A DNA stretch of 64,000 nucleotides. Source: Pseudoalteromonas luteoviolacea. GTDB taxonomy: Bacteria; Pseudomonadota; Gammaproteobacteria; Enterobacterales; Alteromonadaceae. The notes under the pieces were generated by a model. It saw only the letters and a program-made list of their open reading frames with translations. It was not told where the DNA came from and did not search any database. The DNA lies in NCBI RefSeq assembly GCF_001696455.1, contig NZ_MAUJ01000007.1, positions 124,001 to 188,000 of the forward strand, read 5' to 3'. The translations under genes were made by a program, and so were the position numbers. Below, in pieces: positions 42,777 to 51,812 of the stretch (within the stretch, counting starts at the first letter, position 1; every line of letters begins with the position of its first letter).

Positions 42777-43000
42777 CTATACATTAACTCTTTCATTAAT
42801 TAAGCATCTATACTGCATTGCAAACAATAAGAACACGCATTAACTAATGCGCCTAGTTTGTAATTCGGCCACTGAAAGTCCACTCAATACGCTTTCACCT
42901 CAAACACCCTCCATTAATCCTAGCCCATGTTAGGTCGCACCCGATGTCTAAAGTGATACCTACCGGTTAGATCATTTCTATTTTTCGGCAAGGAGCCGTT

Positions 43001-43528
43001 ATGAAAAAGCCAAACAGGCTTGTAATGCAGGGGTTTTCACTCTTCGAACTTATTGTCGTCGGCCTCATAAGTGCAATTTTAATTGCGATGGGTATCCCAT
43101 CACTTTCAGAGATGTTAGTTATTGACAGGCCAAAGAGAATGCTCGTATCCCTAGACCGGGCGCTCAGCTATGCACGACTGCAAGCCATTTACAGTGGAGA
43201 GCGGATAACTCTATGCCCATTGTTAGAGAATCGATGTATACGCTCCGAGTGGCATAATGAACTCACCATATTTATAGATAAAGGCCAGCTGAGATCATTT
43301 GACAAAGAGGATGTTAAGCTAAGAGTCATTGAGCATATTCCAGTATTAGATGAACTAACCTACCCAAGACATGCTGTTATATTTAAGCACACGGGGTCAA
43401 CTTGGGGCCTAGCCAATGGCACATTTGTATATTGTACCACTCACCGTGATGGCTCTAAGTCAGGCAAAGCCCTCTCACTTAGTGTGACAGGGCGTACAAC
43501 GTTAAAAGATACTCGACTTTGTAATTAA
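43001..43528 (+). CDS. Second GspH/FimT-family type IV pseudopilin
   Basis: The 175-residue protein has the prepilin signal MQG|FSLFELIVVGL with Glu at +5 and a GspH-like globular domain; two Cys pairs are visible (CPLLENRC; YCTT and the final LCN). AAGGAG precedes the ATG at good spacing. It is a paralogue of the pseudopilin at 42177, but diverged strongly. Its stop overlaps the stop of pilE on the other strand. Confidence 0.9.
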   Translation: MKKPNRLVMQGFSLFELIVVGLISAILIAMGIPSLSEMLVIDRPKRMLVSLDRALSYARLQAIYSGERITLCPLLENRCIRSEWHNELTIFIDKGQLRSFDKEDVKLRVIEHIPVLDELTYPRHAVIFKHTGSTWGLANGTFVYCTTHRDGSKSGKALSLSVTGRTTLKDTRLCN

Positions 43529-43944
43529 CGCTCCCAGCATTGGTCAACGCTGCCCGTACCTGTTATGGACTTAATGCCCAAATTATTTAGAGATAAACTC
43601 GTGCACACAAGATCCCCCTTTACAGGCCCGTTGGCAGCTGTTGCTGTCAACGTATAACCGCCACTGGCCAAAATAACTGTGATATTAAAGTAACCATTAC
43701 CGCTTGTTGTCGGCACACCAATATCTGACAAACTACTCGCGTACTCTCTGTTATCAACAAAATATTGCTCTTGTTTATTAGCGGCATCCAGCAATATTGT
43801 CATTGCCTCAGCTCTGGCACCTCGCTGCAAGTAACCTTGGTAATTGGGATATGCTAGCGTTGCTAAGATCCCTAATATAGCCACCACAATCATCAACTCA
43901 ATTAGGGTAAACCCTTTAGTCGATTTCTCTCTATTTTTCATCAT
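43525..43944 (-). CDS. pilE: Type IV minor pilin PilE
   Basis: The 139-residue pilin has the prepilin signal STKG|FTLIELMIVVAILGIL with Glu at +5 and a short globular domain ending with a disulfide loop (Cys near residues 111 and 136). It corresponds to PilE of Pseudomonas minor-pilin operons. Its start (ATG 43944 or 43941) lies inside the end of pilY1, so translation is coupled. It is the last gene of pilV-pilW-pilX-pilY1-pilE. Confidence 0.9.
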   Translation of the reverse strand: MMKNREKSTKGFTLIELMIVVAILGILATLAYPNYQGYLQRGARAEAMTILLDAANKQEQYFVDNREYASSLSDIGVPTTSGNGYFNITVILASGGYTLTATAANGPVKGDLVCTSLSLNNLGIKSITGTGSVDQCWER

Positions 43945-46900
43945 TGTCTTCTTTCTTGTAGATAAACAACTGTCTTGTTTCATACGTAATCTCTAGCGAT
44001 GACACACCCGGTACATTTGCCGAGCCATCTTTATTTTTGTAAACTCCTGGGGGCTCTAAGCGCTGTGGTGTTATACCATCAGCTGGATTACCTCCAAACA
44101 TTTCATCGACCGCATCTTCTTTGATAACAGTTGGACTGATGATCTTAGCCTTAACCGTCTTTTTATTCGTATTTGGATCTACGTATACATCATAGTGTGT
44201 TCTCGGTGTATCTGGTAACGTTGCAGTCGTACGATAGCGACGCTTTTGAAATACTTGCATACCGTAATGCAAATGTACGATATATAAATAGCCTGAGCCC
44301 TCACCGATACTACATTGATTTTCTGATACCGTTGTTGGTGAAAAGGAAGTGAAATAAGCCAGTCCACCGATGGCTGTTGCAGCCGACAATGACTTTTCAC
44401 CGGAGCTCAATGCGATGCGCCAGCCCTTTGCACTACCCAGCTCTGCTTCTTTGTCAGTAAAGCTGTCATAGCTGCTCAGGCTCGCTTTAAATGGGTCATT
44501 GGTCACATTTAGCAGCTGACCTGCACGAATAGTCGCTGGTATACTTCCCGCTGTAAAAGACCGTGTTTTGGTGTTTTCATCACGCACCATGAACAAGAAG
44601 TTATTCACAAAAGTTGAAGTCGGTTTAGCGCGATTACCACTGCCGATCAAAATCCCTTCGTAAGGCACATCTTTACGAATCTTCGTGATTTTACCATTCA
44701 CATTTTCCAATGTTACTTTGCTAAAATATGTTCGCGCTATCATAGGACGATAAAAAAAGCGTCTCTTTTGGTTATCTTGAGCTCCACTCAAATTGGCGAA
44801 CATAAAGTGCGTCCATGGCGCATCTTTATCATCAGGTTTAGTACTGGGGATATCTACTCGCCAAATTCCTCCCCCTGTGTCTGCTGCATATATTCGATCA
44901 ACAAAGCCATCGTAGTCAGAGTCGAGGACGCTCAAATCAGCTGCAATACTGTGTTTCCCTTTAAAGCCTGTGGCCGGTGTCAATGACCAAATTGGATTAC
45001 CGCTTTGTAGGTCGACAATGTATAATCCGCGCCCTTTGCTATCCTCAGAAAACGCAACATTGTCTTTATTGGTGTCGTAACCTGCACCAAATATCAAGAC
45101 TGGTTTATCTGGTTGTGCTGTAATAAATGACACGATTGGTTTAGACCAAGTTTGACCTAACTCAGCGAATGCGCCATTACCGCCCTTAATTGGCCCCCCC
45201 CACATCAACTTTGGTAAGTCCGGCACAGTAATATCGAATGCATAATATTCATTGCCACCGCGACGCATACCTGCGATCAACCAAACTTTTTCTCCAGAGT
45301 CGACGACGCCACTGTCGTTTTTATCCCAGAAGTACACAGTAATAGGGCCATCCATGCCATACAGTTTGGTGTCTCTTTTGCGGTCTTTTAAAGGCTTTAA
45401 TATGTCCAACAATGAGTCTGGTATGAAGGCCCAACTCTCAGTAACCGTGTTGCCATTATCCTTAAACATATGTAAAAAGCCTGCATTCGTGCCAACAATG
45501 ACGCGTAAATCACCGTTACCATAATCCAAGCTGACAGGACGTGAGTGTAAGGGGTCACCAAAAATATCTTTTCTTCGGTCAGTACGGCTGTTATCGCCGT
45601 CGGCATCGTCAACATCTTGTCCTCGCGACCAATTAATCACATTGGCAACTTCCGAAGTGGAGGTTGCAAACTTAGCGGCAAGGTTGGACAAAGAGCCTTG
45701 ATGTGCATTTAGTGCTGTATTGTAATCATAGTTGTAGAGCTTACCTTTACCAAAATCCGAGTAAATTTTTCGATTAGTCTGACGATTCGAAAGCTGATAG
45801 TTGATACCCCCTTCTAAAACCACATTACCATCTTTACTACCAGGTTCTGACCAATATGTCGTTACGCTCTTACCAATTTGGCCTTTGTCGTTAATGGCGT
45901 TTGACGTGCTGCCCATACCATGGACAATACCACCAGTTACCTTGAGCTTTTTTAAGTTTCCGGTCCAACGGGTATGCGTTTCAGGGTAAAACATGGTGAA
46001 ATACACCGAGTCACCACTGCGGCTCAAATCTGAACTACTAGTAGAAACAGAGGGAGCTGAGAAGCTATCGCTTTGCTCACGTATCTTTGAGATTGTTAAC
46101 TTAAGGGCATTTGATAACTGGGAAGCGGTGTTGGCATGCAAATAATCGCCACCGCCGTCCACCTTACCTGTTCGCTCGAGCAACGTTTTACCAGCATTGG
46201 ACATACCCGTGCCGAATCCGATGGTATATACACGCGCAAAGTCCTGCTTGTCCGCGGTCGCAGGGTAGAGGTCAACCTGCTTATCTTGCGAGCCACGCAT
46301 GATCTTTGCCAATGAATTTAAATAGTTGTTTGATACCCGGCTTGGGTAAGAGCCAAAAGTATTATAATACGTTTGGCTAATGGCACTGTTTTTACCGCTA
46401 TCACTGGTGGGATCACCATCTGTCATCAATATAATGTTGGTTGACGTATCACACCTTTCTGGCTCGCCAACAACCGGCGCAAAAGGTGATTTGTAATAAC
46501 CGTTAGACTCTATCGATTTGTCTCTGTTGTTACCGCCATTGTATCCATAGTCTATGGCTCGGCCAGTCAAATAGAGATAAGCTTCCCAAAGTGTTTCTGA
46601 CAATGGTGTATTACCACTGGCACGTAAGCTATTAATCTTACTTACCACAACGCTAGGGTCTGCACCAAGACCATTCAATACGTAACCTCCAGAGCTGGAG
46701 TACAAACGCATCAAGCCAAAGTCAAAGTCTTTGTTGTCGTTGACCAAAGATACCATCGCCTCTTTAGCAACCTTTAACCGGCTATCACCACAATTTGAAG
46801 AGCGATATCGGCCATTTCTATATTTATAACAGGTCTTATTCGTTTTTGAGGTATCAAAGCAATCTACAGAGCGAATTCTAAAATTTCTGTATTCGTAGCA

Positions 46901-47074
46901 TCGCTGACCGTCATTCACATCCCAAGCCATACTGCCCGATGTGTCAAAGATCAAAATCACACGAGACTTTTCTGTACCGCCAACATCGTGTTTTACATAT
47001 AACTCAATATCCTCGGCGAATACTGGTGCAAGAAATACAAAGCATATGAAAGTAATTAGTTTCTTAAACATCAT
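43931..47074 (-). CDS. pilY1: Type IV pilus tip adhesin PilY1
   Basis: The 1047-residue exported protein has a signal peptide (cleavage after VFA), an N-terminal von Willebrand A domain with the MIDAS motif DTSGS (residues 44-48) and TDGDPTSDSG, and a C-terminal PilC/PilY1 beta-propeller with a calcium loop DSDYDGFVD. PilY1 sits at the pilus tip, acts in adhesion and surface sensing and opposes retraction. Two tandem Cys motifs (59-72 and 82-95) are inserted after the MIDAS strand. It overlaps pilX by four bases and pilE by 14. Confidence 0.95.
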   Translation of the reverse strand: MMFKKLITFICFVFLAPVFAEDIELYVKHDVGGTEKSRVILIFDTSGSMAWDVNDGQRCYEYRNFRIRSVDCFDTSKTNKTCYKYRNGRYRSSNCGDSRLKVAKEAMVSLVNDNKDFDFGLMRLYSSSGGYVLNGLGADPSVVVSKINSLRASGNTPLSETLWEAYLYLTGRAIDYGYNGGNNRDKSIESNGYYKSPFAPVVGEPERCDTSTNIILMTDGDPTSDSGKNSAISQTYYNTFGSYPSRVSNNYLNSLAKIMRGSQDKQVDLYPATADKQDFARVYTIGFGTGMSNAGKTLLERTGKVDGGGDYLHANTASQLSNALKLTISKIREQSDSFSAPSVSTSSSDLSRSGDSVYFTMFYPETHTRWTGNLKKLKVTGGIVHGMGSTSNAINDKGQIGKSVTTYWSEPGSKDGNVVLEGGINYQLSNRQTNRKIYSDFGKGKLYNYDYNTALNAHQGSLSNLAAKFATSTSEVANVINWSRGQDVDDADGDNSRTDRRKDIFGDPLHSRPVSLDYGNGDLRVIVGTNAGFLHMFKDNGNTVTESWAFIPDSLLDILKPLKDRKRDTKLYGMDGPITVYFWDKNDSGVVDSGEKVWLIAGMRRGGNEYYAFDITVPDLPKLMWGGPIKGGNGAFAELGQTWSKPIVSFITAQPDKPVLIFGAGYDTNKDNVAFSEDSKGRGLYIVDLQSGNPIWSLTPATGFKGKHSIAADLSVLDSDYDGFVDRIYAADTGGGIWRVDIPSTKPDDKDAPWTHFMFANLSGAQDNQKRRFFYRPMIARTYFSKVTLENVNGKITKIRKDVPYEGILIGSGNRAKPTSTFVNNFLFMVRDENTKTRSFTAGSIPATIRAGQLLNVTNDPFKASLSSYDSFTDKEAELGSAKGWRIALSSGEKSLSAATAIGGLAYFTSFSPTTVSENQCSIGEGSGYLYIVHLHYGMQVFQKRRYRTTATLPDTPRTHYDVYVDPNTNKKTVKAKIISPTVIKEDAVDEMFGGNPADGITPQRLEPPGVYKNKDGSANVPGVSSLEITYETRQLFIYKKEDNDEK

Positions 47075-47562
47075 TGATCCGCCTTCACATCTCTAATCTC
47101 TTGCCCAATGCCGATGACAACTGTGACGGTGTGTCTTCCTTGGTCGCCATATTCAACTGAGCTCCTAAGCTCAGTCATGTTGCATACGACACCCTCGGTG
47201 TAACTGTAAATTCTGGGGCATGGCACCTCTAACTGACCTTTGTTTAAATTCTTCAACTCAAAGTCAATTTTGGCGTCTACGTCTGTGCTTTTAAACTTGT
47301 GCACGCCATTATCATTTGCGTCTATTTGGCCATTGGTGAAGTGGAATTTACTTGCACCTAAGAGTTGCTTTTGATCTTTAACCAGCCTTTGTACTTCGCC
47401 CATTAAGTATGCTTCAGCGGTTTCGCGTTCTTGTGCCGCATTGGTTATTTTTATATCAATGGTACTACTGCTCATCAGGGTCACAGCAACACTCGTCACC
47501 GCAACGATAAGTACCATAGATACAATTAATACCATCCCCTGCTGATTACGTTTATTTACCAT
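47071..47562 (-). CDS. pilX: Type IV minor pilin assembly protein PilX
   Basis: The 163-residue protein has a short PilX-type N-terminus (RNQQGMVLIVSMVLIVAVTS) without Glu at +5, typical of PilX/GspK-like members. It interacts with PilY1 and the other minor pilins at the tip. It overlaps pilW upstream by seven bases and pilY1 downstream by four, so the genes are tightly coupled. Confidence 0.9.
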   Translation of the reverse strand: MVNKRNQQGMVLIVSMVLIVAVTSVAVTLMSSSTIDIKITNAAQERETAEAYLMGEVQRLVKDQKQLLGASKFHFTNGQIDANDNGVHKFKSTDVDAKIDFELKNLNKGQLEVPCPRIYSYTEGVVCNMTELRSSVEYGDQGRHTVTVVIGIGQEIRDVKADQ

Positions 47563-48533
47563 GCTGATGACCCCATGTTATACAGTTGCACTGTGGTCGA
47601 AAATACCGTGCGCCGATAGTTATCAGAGAAGGTATGAACAACCTTATCTCCGTCATTACCTAAGGTGTAAGTTTGATTTTTCAAATTAATACCTGGGTCT
47701 GGTTCCAGTGATCTGACTAAAACAATGACCTGTACGGTCAACACCCCTTCAGATCTTTCCCAGTCACTCGCTGTCATTTTGCTGACGCTTCGATAACTGT
47801 CTACCCTGCTATCTCCATCGATATCAATGCCAAACAAATACCGAATGTCTTCAACGCCCTCAATCACAGTTTCAGTCGTTATATCCCCATTTACCGTCAA
47901 TCTTTTTCTTCTTAATACAGGCACTGATACTTTGTTATTGTCTAAGGTGATTTCTTGATCTTCGATAAAATAAACATGGTGGCTATATGGCCAAAGTGTT
48001 GCGTTGACGTTAGGTAAACCTGTAAAGCTTGGTCCAGAAACAAATATCGCCTGCTCTTGTTGCGCAATGAAATAATATTTATTTTGGTCGACTACGCCGT
48101 TAGTGATCTGATCGCCTTCCAAAAATTTTAGCTGCAAAATTTCTGTGTTCTTTTTCGCCCCCACGACACACCCCAATGCACTTCCAGATGTTGTGTAGGC
48201 AGCATAAATAGGCCTAAAGTTAGTTGGAACAACGGCCGGAAAGCTGCCGTTGTTTAGACCGCCAAAGCAATCTCCTGGCGGGTTTGCAGGTCCTAAAGAG
48301 TTACTACTGCTAAAGCCTTGGTCATAAAAGGTGCCCCAAAAGCCAATTTGTTCTAAGTCTCGGCGTAATAGCGTTAACGATAGCCGTCCGATTTCTTGTA
48401 ACTCACCGATTGCCATGGTGTCTTTCGTCGTTACACGCATGCTTACATAGGTGGCCACCACACCACCAAGTAAAATCGCACCAATGAATAGCGAGATCAA
48501 GATTTCAACTAAGGTAAAACCACGTTGACGCAT
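47556..48533 (-). CDS. pilW: Type IV minor pilin PilW
   Basis: The 325-residue protein has the prepilin signal RQRG|FTLVEILISLFIGAIL with Glu at +5 and a large globular domain with a PilW-type C-terminal region. ATG 48533 comes two bases after the pilV stop codon (TAATATG), so the upstream open frame inside pilV is not used. It is part of the GspIJK-like tip complex with PilV and PilX. Confidence 0.92.
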   Translation of the reverse strand: MRQRGFTLVEILISLFIGAILLGGVVATYVSMRVTTKDTMAIGELQEIGRLSLTLLRRDLEQIGFWGTFYDQGFSSSNSLGPANPPGDCFGGLNNGSFPAVVPTNFRPIYAAYTTSGSALGCVVGAKKNTEILQLKFLEGDQITNGVVDQNKYYFIAQQEQAIFVSGPSFTGLPNVNATLWPYSHHVYFIEDQEITLDNNKVSVPVLRRKRLTVNGDITTETVIEGVEDIRYLFGIDIDGDSRVDSYRSVSKMTASDWERSEGVLTVQVIVLVRSLEPDPGINLKNQTYTLGNDGDKVVHTFSDNYRRTVFSTTVQLYNMGSSAW

Positions 48534-48534
48534 A

Positions 48535-49086
48535 TTAACTCCGTACCAAGACAAAGCTGGAAATAGACACGAGTCTGCGATAGTCGTCTTTCGTACCACA
48601 ATTGATAGCAGTCGTATTATTATTCGCTTTAATCGCTTGCCTACCGACCCAAGCCACCGTGACCGTCACGGAGAACCCGTCGCCATCCCTTACAGGCGTG
48701 ATACAAACTGTCGTGTCGTCTAACGACCCCGTATTCTCTTTTGCTCGAATAGCTTGCTTCCACTGCTCTTTATCCAAATTCGCTATGGATAGGTTGTTAC
48801 AAAAATTAGAGAAACAAGTTAAGTCATTGGCAAGTTGTGTTTGGCTTGTAAATGAGCCGCCATAGTGATCAATAAGATTAGCTGTGTCATTTGAACGAAT
48901 TCGCTGCATGATATCGCCAGCCAACGCTACCGCAGCAGCGCGCTGCATGGAATCAAAACTGGCTTGTTTCGCTTTTGCTTGTAGAGCAACGGCACCGAGC
49001 AACCCAAAACTGAGCACCATGAAGGCTATCACGACCTCCAACAGGGTGAATCCAGCTTGGTTTACTTTTGGAAACAATCTACTCAT
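48535..49086 (-). CDS. pilV: Type IV minor pilin PilV
   Basis: The 183-residue protein has the prepilin signal NQAG|FTLLEVVIAFMVLSFG with Glu at +5 and the conserved region AVALAGDIMQRIRSND typical of PilV. ATG 49086 is preferred; a TTG at 49098 would extend it by four residues. It is the first gene of the minor-pilin operon. The 97 bases upstream separate it from the algR-type regulator and should contain its promoter. Confidence 0.92.
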   Translation of the reverse strand: MSRLFPKVNQAGFTLLEVVIAFMVLSFGLLGAVALQAKAKQASFDSMQRAAAVALAGDIMQRIRSNDTANLIDHYGGSFTSQTQLANDLTCFSNFCNNLSIANLDKEQWKQAIRAKENTGSLDDTTVCITPVRDGDGFSVTVTVAWVGRQAIKANNNTTAINCGTKDDYRRLVSISSFVLVRS

Positions 49087-49183
49087 GAAAAAACTCAATC
49101 TATGCTCTAGAGTATATAGTATCGATTTTTTTCACCAACCAAACACCAATGTGATTGAACGGTCAATCAATGTGGGTCAATGG

Positions 49184-49858
49184 TTAATACAGTGATTTTA
49201 GACTCGAGTAAGCCCTGCGGCTCACTTGTACAGGCTCATCCACGCCGTCTAAAATAACCTTATGCGCGCCGGCTGTACTTTCTAATTTTACGATACTTGC
49301 TTTCTTAACAATTGTATTTCTATGCACCTGCACAAAGTGTGTAGGGTAGTCTGCAAGCAACTTTTTTAAAGGCGTGTCAATGAGTGCATCACCACTGCCA
49401 AAATAGATATGTGTATATCTGTCATCCGTTTGTGCGATGATAATATCGGCGACATTAACCCAACGAATGTCATGTCCAACCTGAAACTGTAGTTTTGCCA
49501 ACGAATTGGGAAATATATGGTTCAATAGCTCGGCGAGTTGCTGCTGTGCAATAGGCTTAACCAAATAGCCCGACGCATATACTTGATAAGCCTTTAAAGC
49601 GTGCTCAGGATACGCAGTGACGTAAATTAGCTTAATATCGGGGTGGGCTTCTCGAAGGTGCTTACCTAACTCAATACCATCCATGCCAGGCATTGAAATA
49701 TCCAATAAGACGAGATCTGGTTGATTTTGCGCTGCTAATTCAATCGCCTGCTGACTATCAGCGGCCTCGCCAACACATTCAAAAGTGTCATAGTCAGTGA
49801 ATAATCGTCTTACTCTGCGTCTTGCGATCGGTTCATCATCGACTACCAGATATTTCAT
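49184..49858 (-). CDS. algR: LytTR response regulator (AlgR-type)
   Basis: The 224-residue protein has a receiver domain (Asp7-Asp8, phosphoacceptor Asp53 in LLDISMPGMDG, Lys in YLVKPI) and a C-terminal LytTR DNA-binding domain (FVQVHRNTIVKKASI). In Pseudomonas, AlgR with FimS controls fimU-pilVWXY1Y2E. The gene overlaps its kinase by 23 bases and lies directly upstream of pilV on the same strand. The symbol is by similarity and context. Confidence 0.88.
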   Translation of the reverse strand: MKYLVVDDEPIARRRVRRLFTDYDTFECVGEAADSQQAIELAAQNQPDLVLLDISMPGMDGIELGKHLREAHPDIKLIYVTAYPEHALKAYQVYASGYLVKPIAQQQLAELLNHIFPNSLAKLQFQVGHDIRWVNVADIIIAQTDDRYTHIYFGSGDALIDTPLKKLLADYPTHFVQVHRNTIVKKASIVKLESTAGAHKVILDGVDEPVQVSRRAYSSLKSLY

Positions 49859-50879
49859 TCAAAGCTCCTAGCGGCAGCGTCACTGTTGTTGAGAATCTAA
49901 CACTTTTTTGCGATGTATTCAAAGTTGCATCTGAACCGAAATAAATAAGTAAGCGTCTTCGTATGTTATTTAACGCAATACCTTGCCCTGAGCGAGAGCG
50001 TGAATGTGCATTGAATGGGTTAGTAACATTAATCACTAATTTGCCATCTTTTTGTGCTATGCCTATCTCAATGACACCACCACCTACCCTCGGTTCAATA
50101 CCATGTACCACCGCATTTTCTACAAGAGGTTGAATAATTAGGGCGGGTACTATGGCATTCAGGTCGACATCATCTATTTGCCACTGCACATTCAATCGGT
50201 GTTCAAAGCGATATCTTTCAATGGTCAAATACCCCCGTGTCAGGGATATTTCTTGAGCGAGGCTATGTCTTTTACCGCTGGCAAACGCCACCTGCATAAG
50301 CTTTGCCATTGTTAATGCGGCTTCTTCTGCTGCATCTGGGTTTTCATGGCACAATTCCGCAAGTGTATTTAAGGCGTTATGTAAAAAATGCGGACGTATA
50401 CGCGCTTGTAATGCCTCGAGTTCTGCATTCGCGGCGTGAGCGATAGTGTTTAAGTTATCGATATAAATGGCCATAAAATGCAATAACAAGATAACGACAA
50501 AGCCACAAATAGCACTGTTGTTTAAAACAAATTGCCAATCTACAGGCGTAACAGGAGAGAAAACCGAGTATTGAACTAAGATGCTGGTGATAAAACACAC
50601 AGACTGAAACGAAAGTAATGTAACCCCAAGTTCCGTTTTAAAGTTAAGTGTTTTGATTAACTTGGCAACCACGGCTATCAGAGCTAGCGTGACAAACGCG
50701 TTTGCATGGGTAAATAAACTCACTAAACCGAGGCTTAGCCAAAAGTCTTTACCGCTCGACAACGTGTAAATAAAGGCGACAGCTTGCGAGCCGATAATCA
50801 TCGCTAAGATGCCCCGCTCGGTAAGCATCGCCTTAAGTAAACCATGGTCAATTGTCGATGAATTAACCCATGGAGTCAT
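49836..50879 (-). CDS. algZ: LytS/FimS-type sensor histidine kinase
   Basis: The 347-residue membrane kinase has about five or six spans in the first 150 residues, then a His_kinase domain with the phosphoacceptor motif RPHFLHNALNTL and an HATPase domain (QPLVENAVVHG, SGQGIALNNIRRRL). No periplasmic sensor domain is evident, so its signal is probably membrane-borne. It starts three bases after the ispH stop and overlaps the algR-type regulator, so all may share the ispH transcript. Confidence 0.87.
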   Translation of the reverse strand: MTPWVNSSTIDHGLLKAMLTERGILAMIIGSQAVAFIYTLSSGKDFWLSLGLVSLFTHANAFVTLALIAVVAKLIKTLNFKTELGVTLLSFQSVCFITSILVQYSVFSPVTPVDWQFVLNNSAICGFVVILLLHFMAIYIDNLNTIAHAANAELEALQARIRPHFLHNALNTLAELCHENPDAAEEAALTMAKLMQVAFASGKRHSLAQEISLTRGYLTIERYRFEHRLNVQWQIDDVDLNAIVPALIIQPLVENAVVHGIEPRVGGGVIEIGIAQKDGKLVINVTNPFNAHSRSRSGQGIALNNIRRRLLIYFGSDATLNTSQKSVRFSTTVTLPLGALNEISGSR

Positions 50880-50882
50880 AAC

Positions 50883-51812
50883 TTATCTCAGTTCCACAGG
50901 CACTGCAAAAACCACGTTTTCCTCTTGACCTGGGTTTTCAACAACCGTTTTACCACCAAGCGCCTTGAGATGTGAAATAACCTGCTGAACGAGTACTTCT
51001 GGCGCCGAGGCCCCCGCAGTTACACCCACTTTTTCAACATTGTCAAACCATTGAGAAGAAATGCTTTTCTCATCATCAATTAGATATGCCTGAGTGCCCA
51101 TTTTATCTGCAAGCTCACGTAGCCTATTTGAGTTGGAACTATTTCTTGCGCCAACAACCAATAACAGATCGACCTTATCAGCTAAGTCACGCACAGCATC
51201 TTGGCGATTCTGTGTTGCATAGCATATGTCGTCTTTTCGAGGTCCGTGGATTTCAGGAAACTTCTCGCGAAGCGCTTCAATCACATCAGCGGTATCGTCC
51301 ACAGAGAGTGTCGTTTGGCTACAATAAAATAAGTTGCTCGGATCTTTAACAGTTAAAGATGCGACATCCTCTGGTGTTTCGACCAAATAAATTCCACCTT
51401 CTGCATTATCATATTGACCCATCGTCCCCTCAACCTCTGGATGACCATGGTGTCCAATCAAAATACATTCAGTGCCTTTACGGCTCGCTCTGGTCACTTC
51501 CATATGCACTTTAGTTACTAACGGACACGTCGCGTCGAACACTTTCAGTTCTCGTCTTTTGGCTTCTTGCCTCACTTGCTGCGAAACACCGTGTGCACTG
51601 AATATAACAATACTATCGTCCGGCACTTGATGAAGTTCTTCAACAAATACAGCACCGCGCGCACGCAGCCCATCAACCACATACTTGTTATGTACAACTT
51701 CATGTCGCACGTAAATCGGTTTTTCAAAAATATCCAGCGCGCGTTCAACTATGCTGATCGCTCTATCCACGCCTGCACAAAACCCTCGCGGGTTCGCCAG
51801 TAATATTTCCAT
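50883..51812 (-). CDS. ispH: 4-hydroxy-3-methylbut-2-enyl diphosphate reductase
   Basis: The 309-residue iron-sulfur enzyme (E. coli 316) performs the last step of the MEP pathway, giving IPP and DMAPP. The three cluster cysteines are in ANPRGFCAGVDRAI, DATCPLVTKVH and the DICYATQNRQDAV segment. Its ATG shares one base with the fkpB stop. It ends the ribF-ileS-lspA-fkpB-ispH group, as in E. coli. Confidence 0.98.
   Translation of the reverse strand: MEILLANPRGFCAGVDRAISIVERALDIFEKPIYVRHEVVHNKYVVDGLRARGAVFVEELHQVPDDSIVIFSAHGVSQQVRQEAKRRELKVFDATCPLVTKVHMEVTRASRKGTECILIGHHGHPEVEGTMGQYDNAEGGIYLVETPEDVASLTVKDPSNLFYCSQTTLSVDDTADVIEALREKFPEIHGPRKDDICYATQNRQDAVRDLADKVDLLLVVGARNSSNSNRLRELADKMGTQAYLIDDEKSISSQWFDNVEKVGVTAGASAPEVLVQQVISHLKALGGKTVVENPGQEENVVFAVPVELR

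Noticed and set aside
42720..43000. A c-di-GMP (GEMM) riboswitch between pseudopilin genes
   Set aside because: The conserved GEMM core elements could not be found; only a long stem and short dyads are visible.
47556..48599. pilW starting at the far upstream codon at 48599
   Set aside because: That start lies inside pilV and gives a prepilin leader of unusual length; ATG 48533 gives a short standard leader right after the pilV stop.
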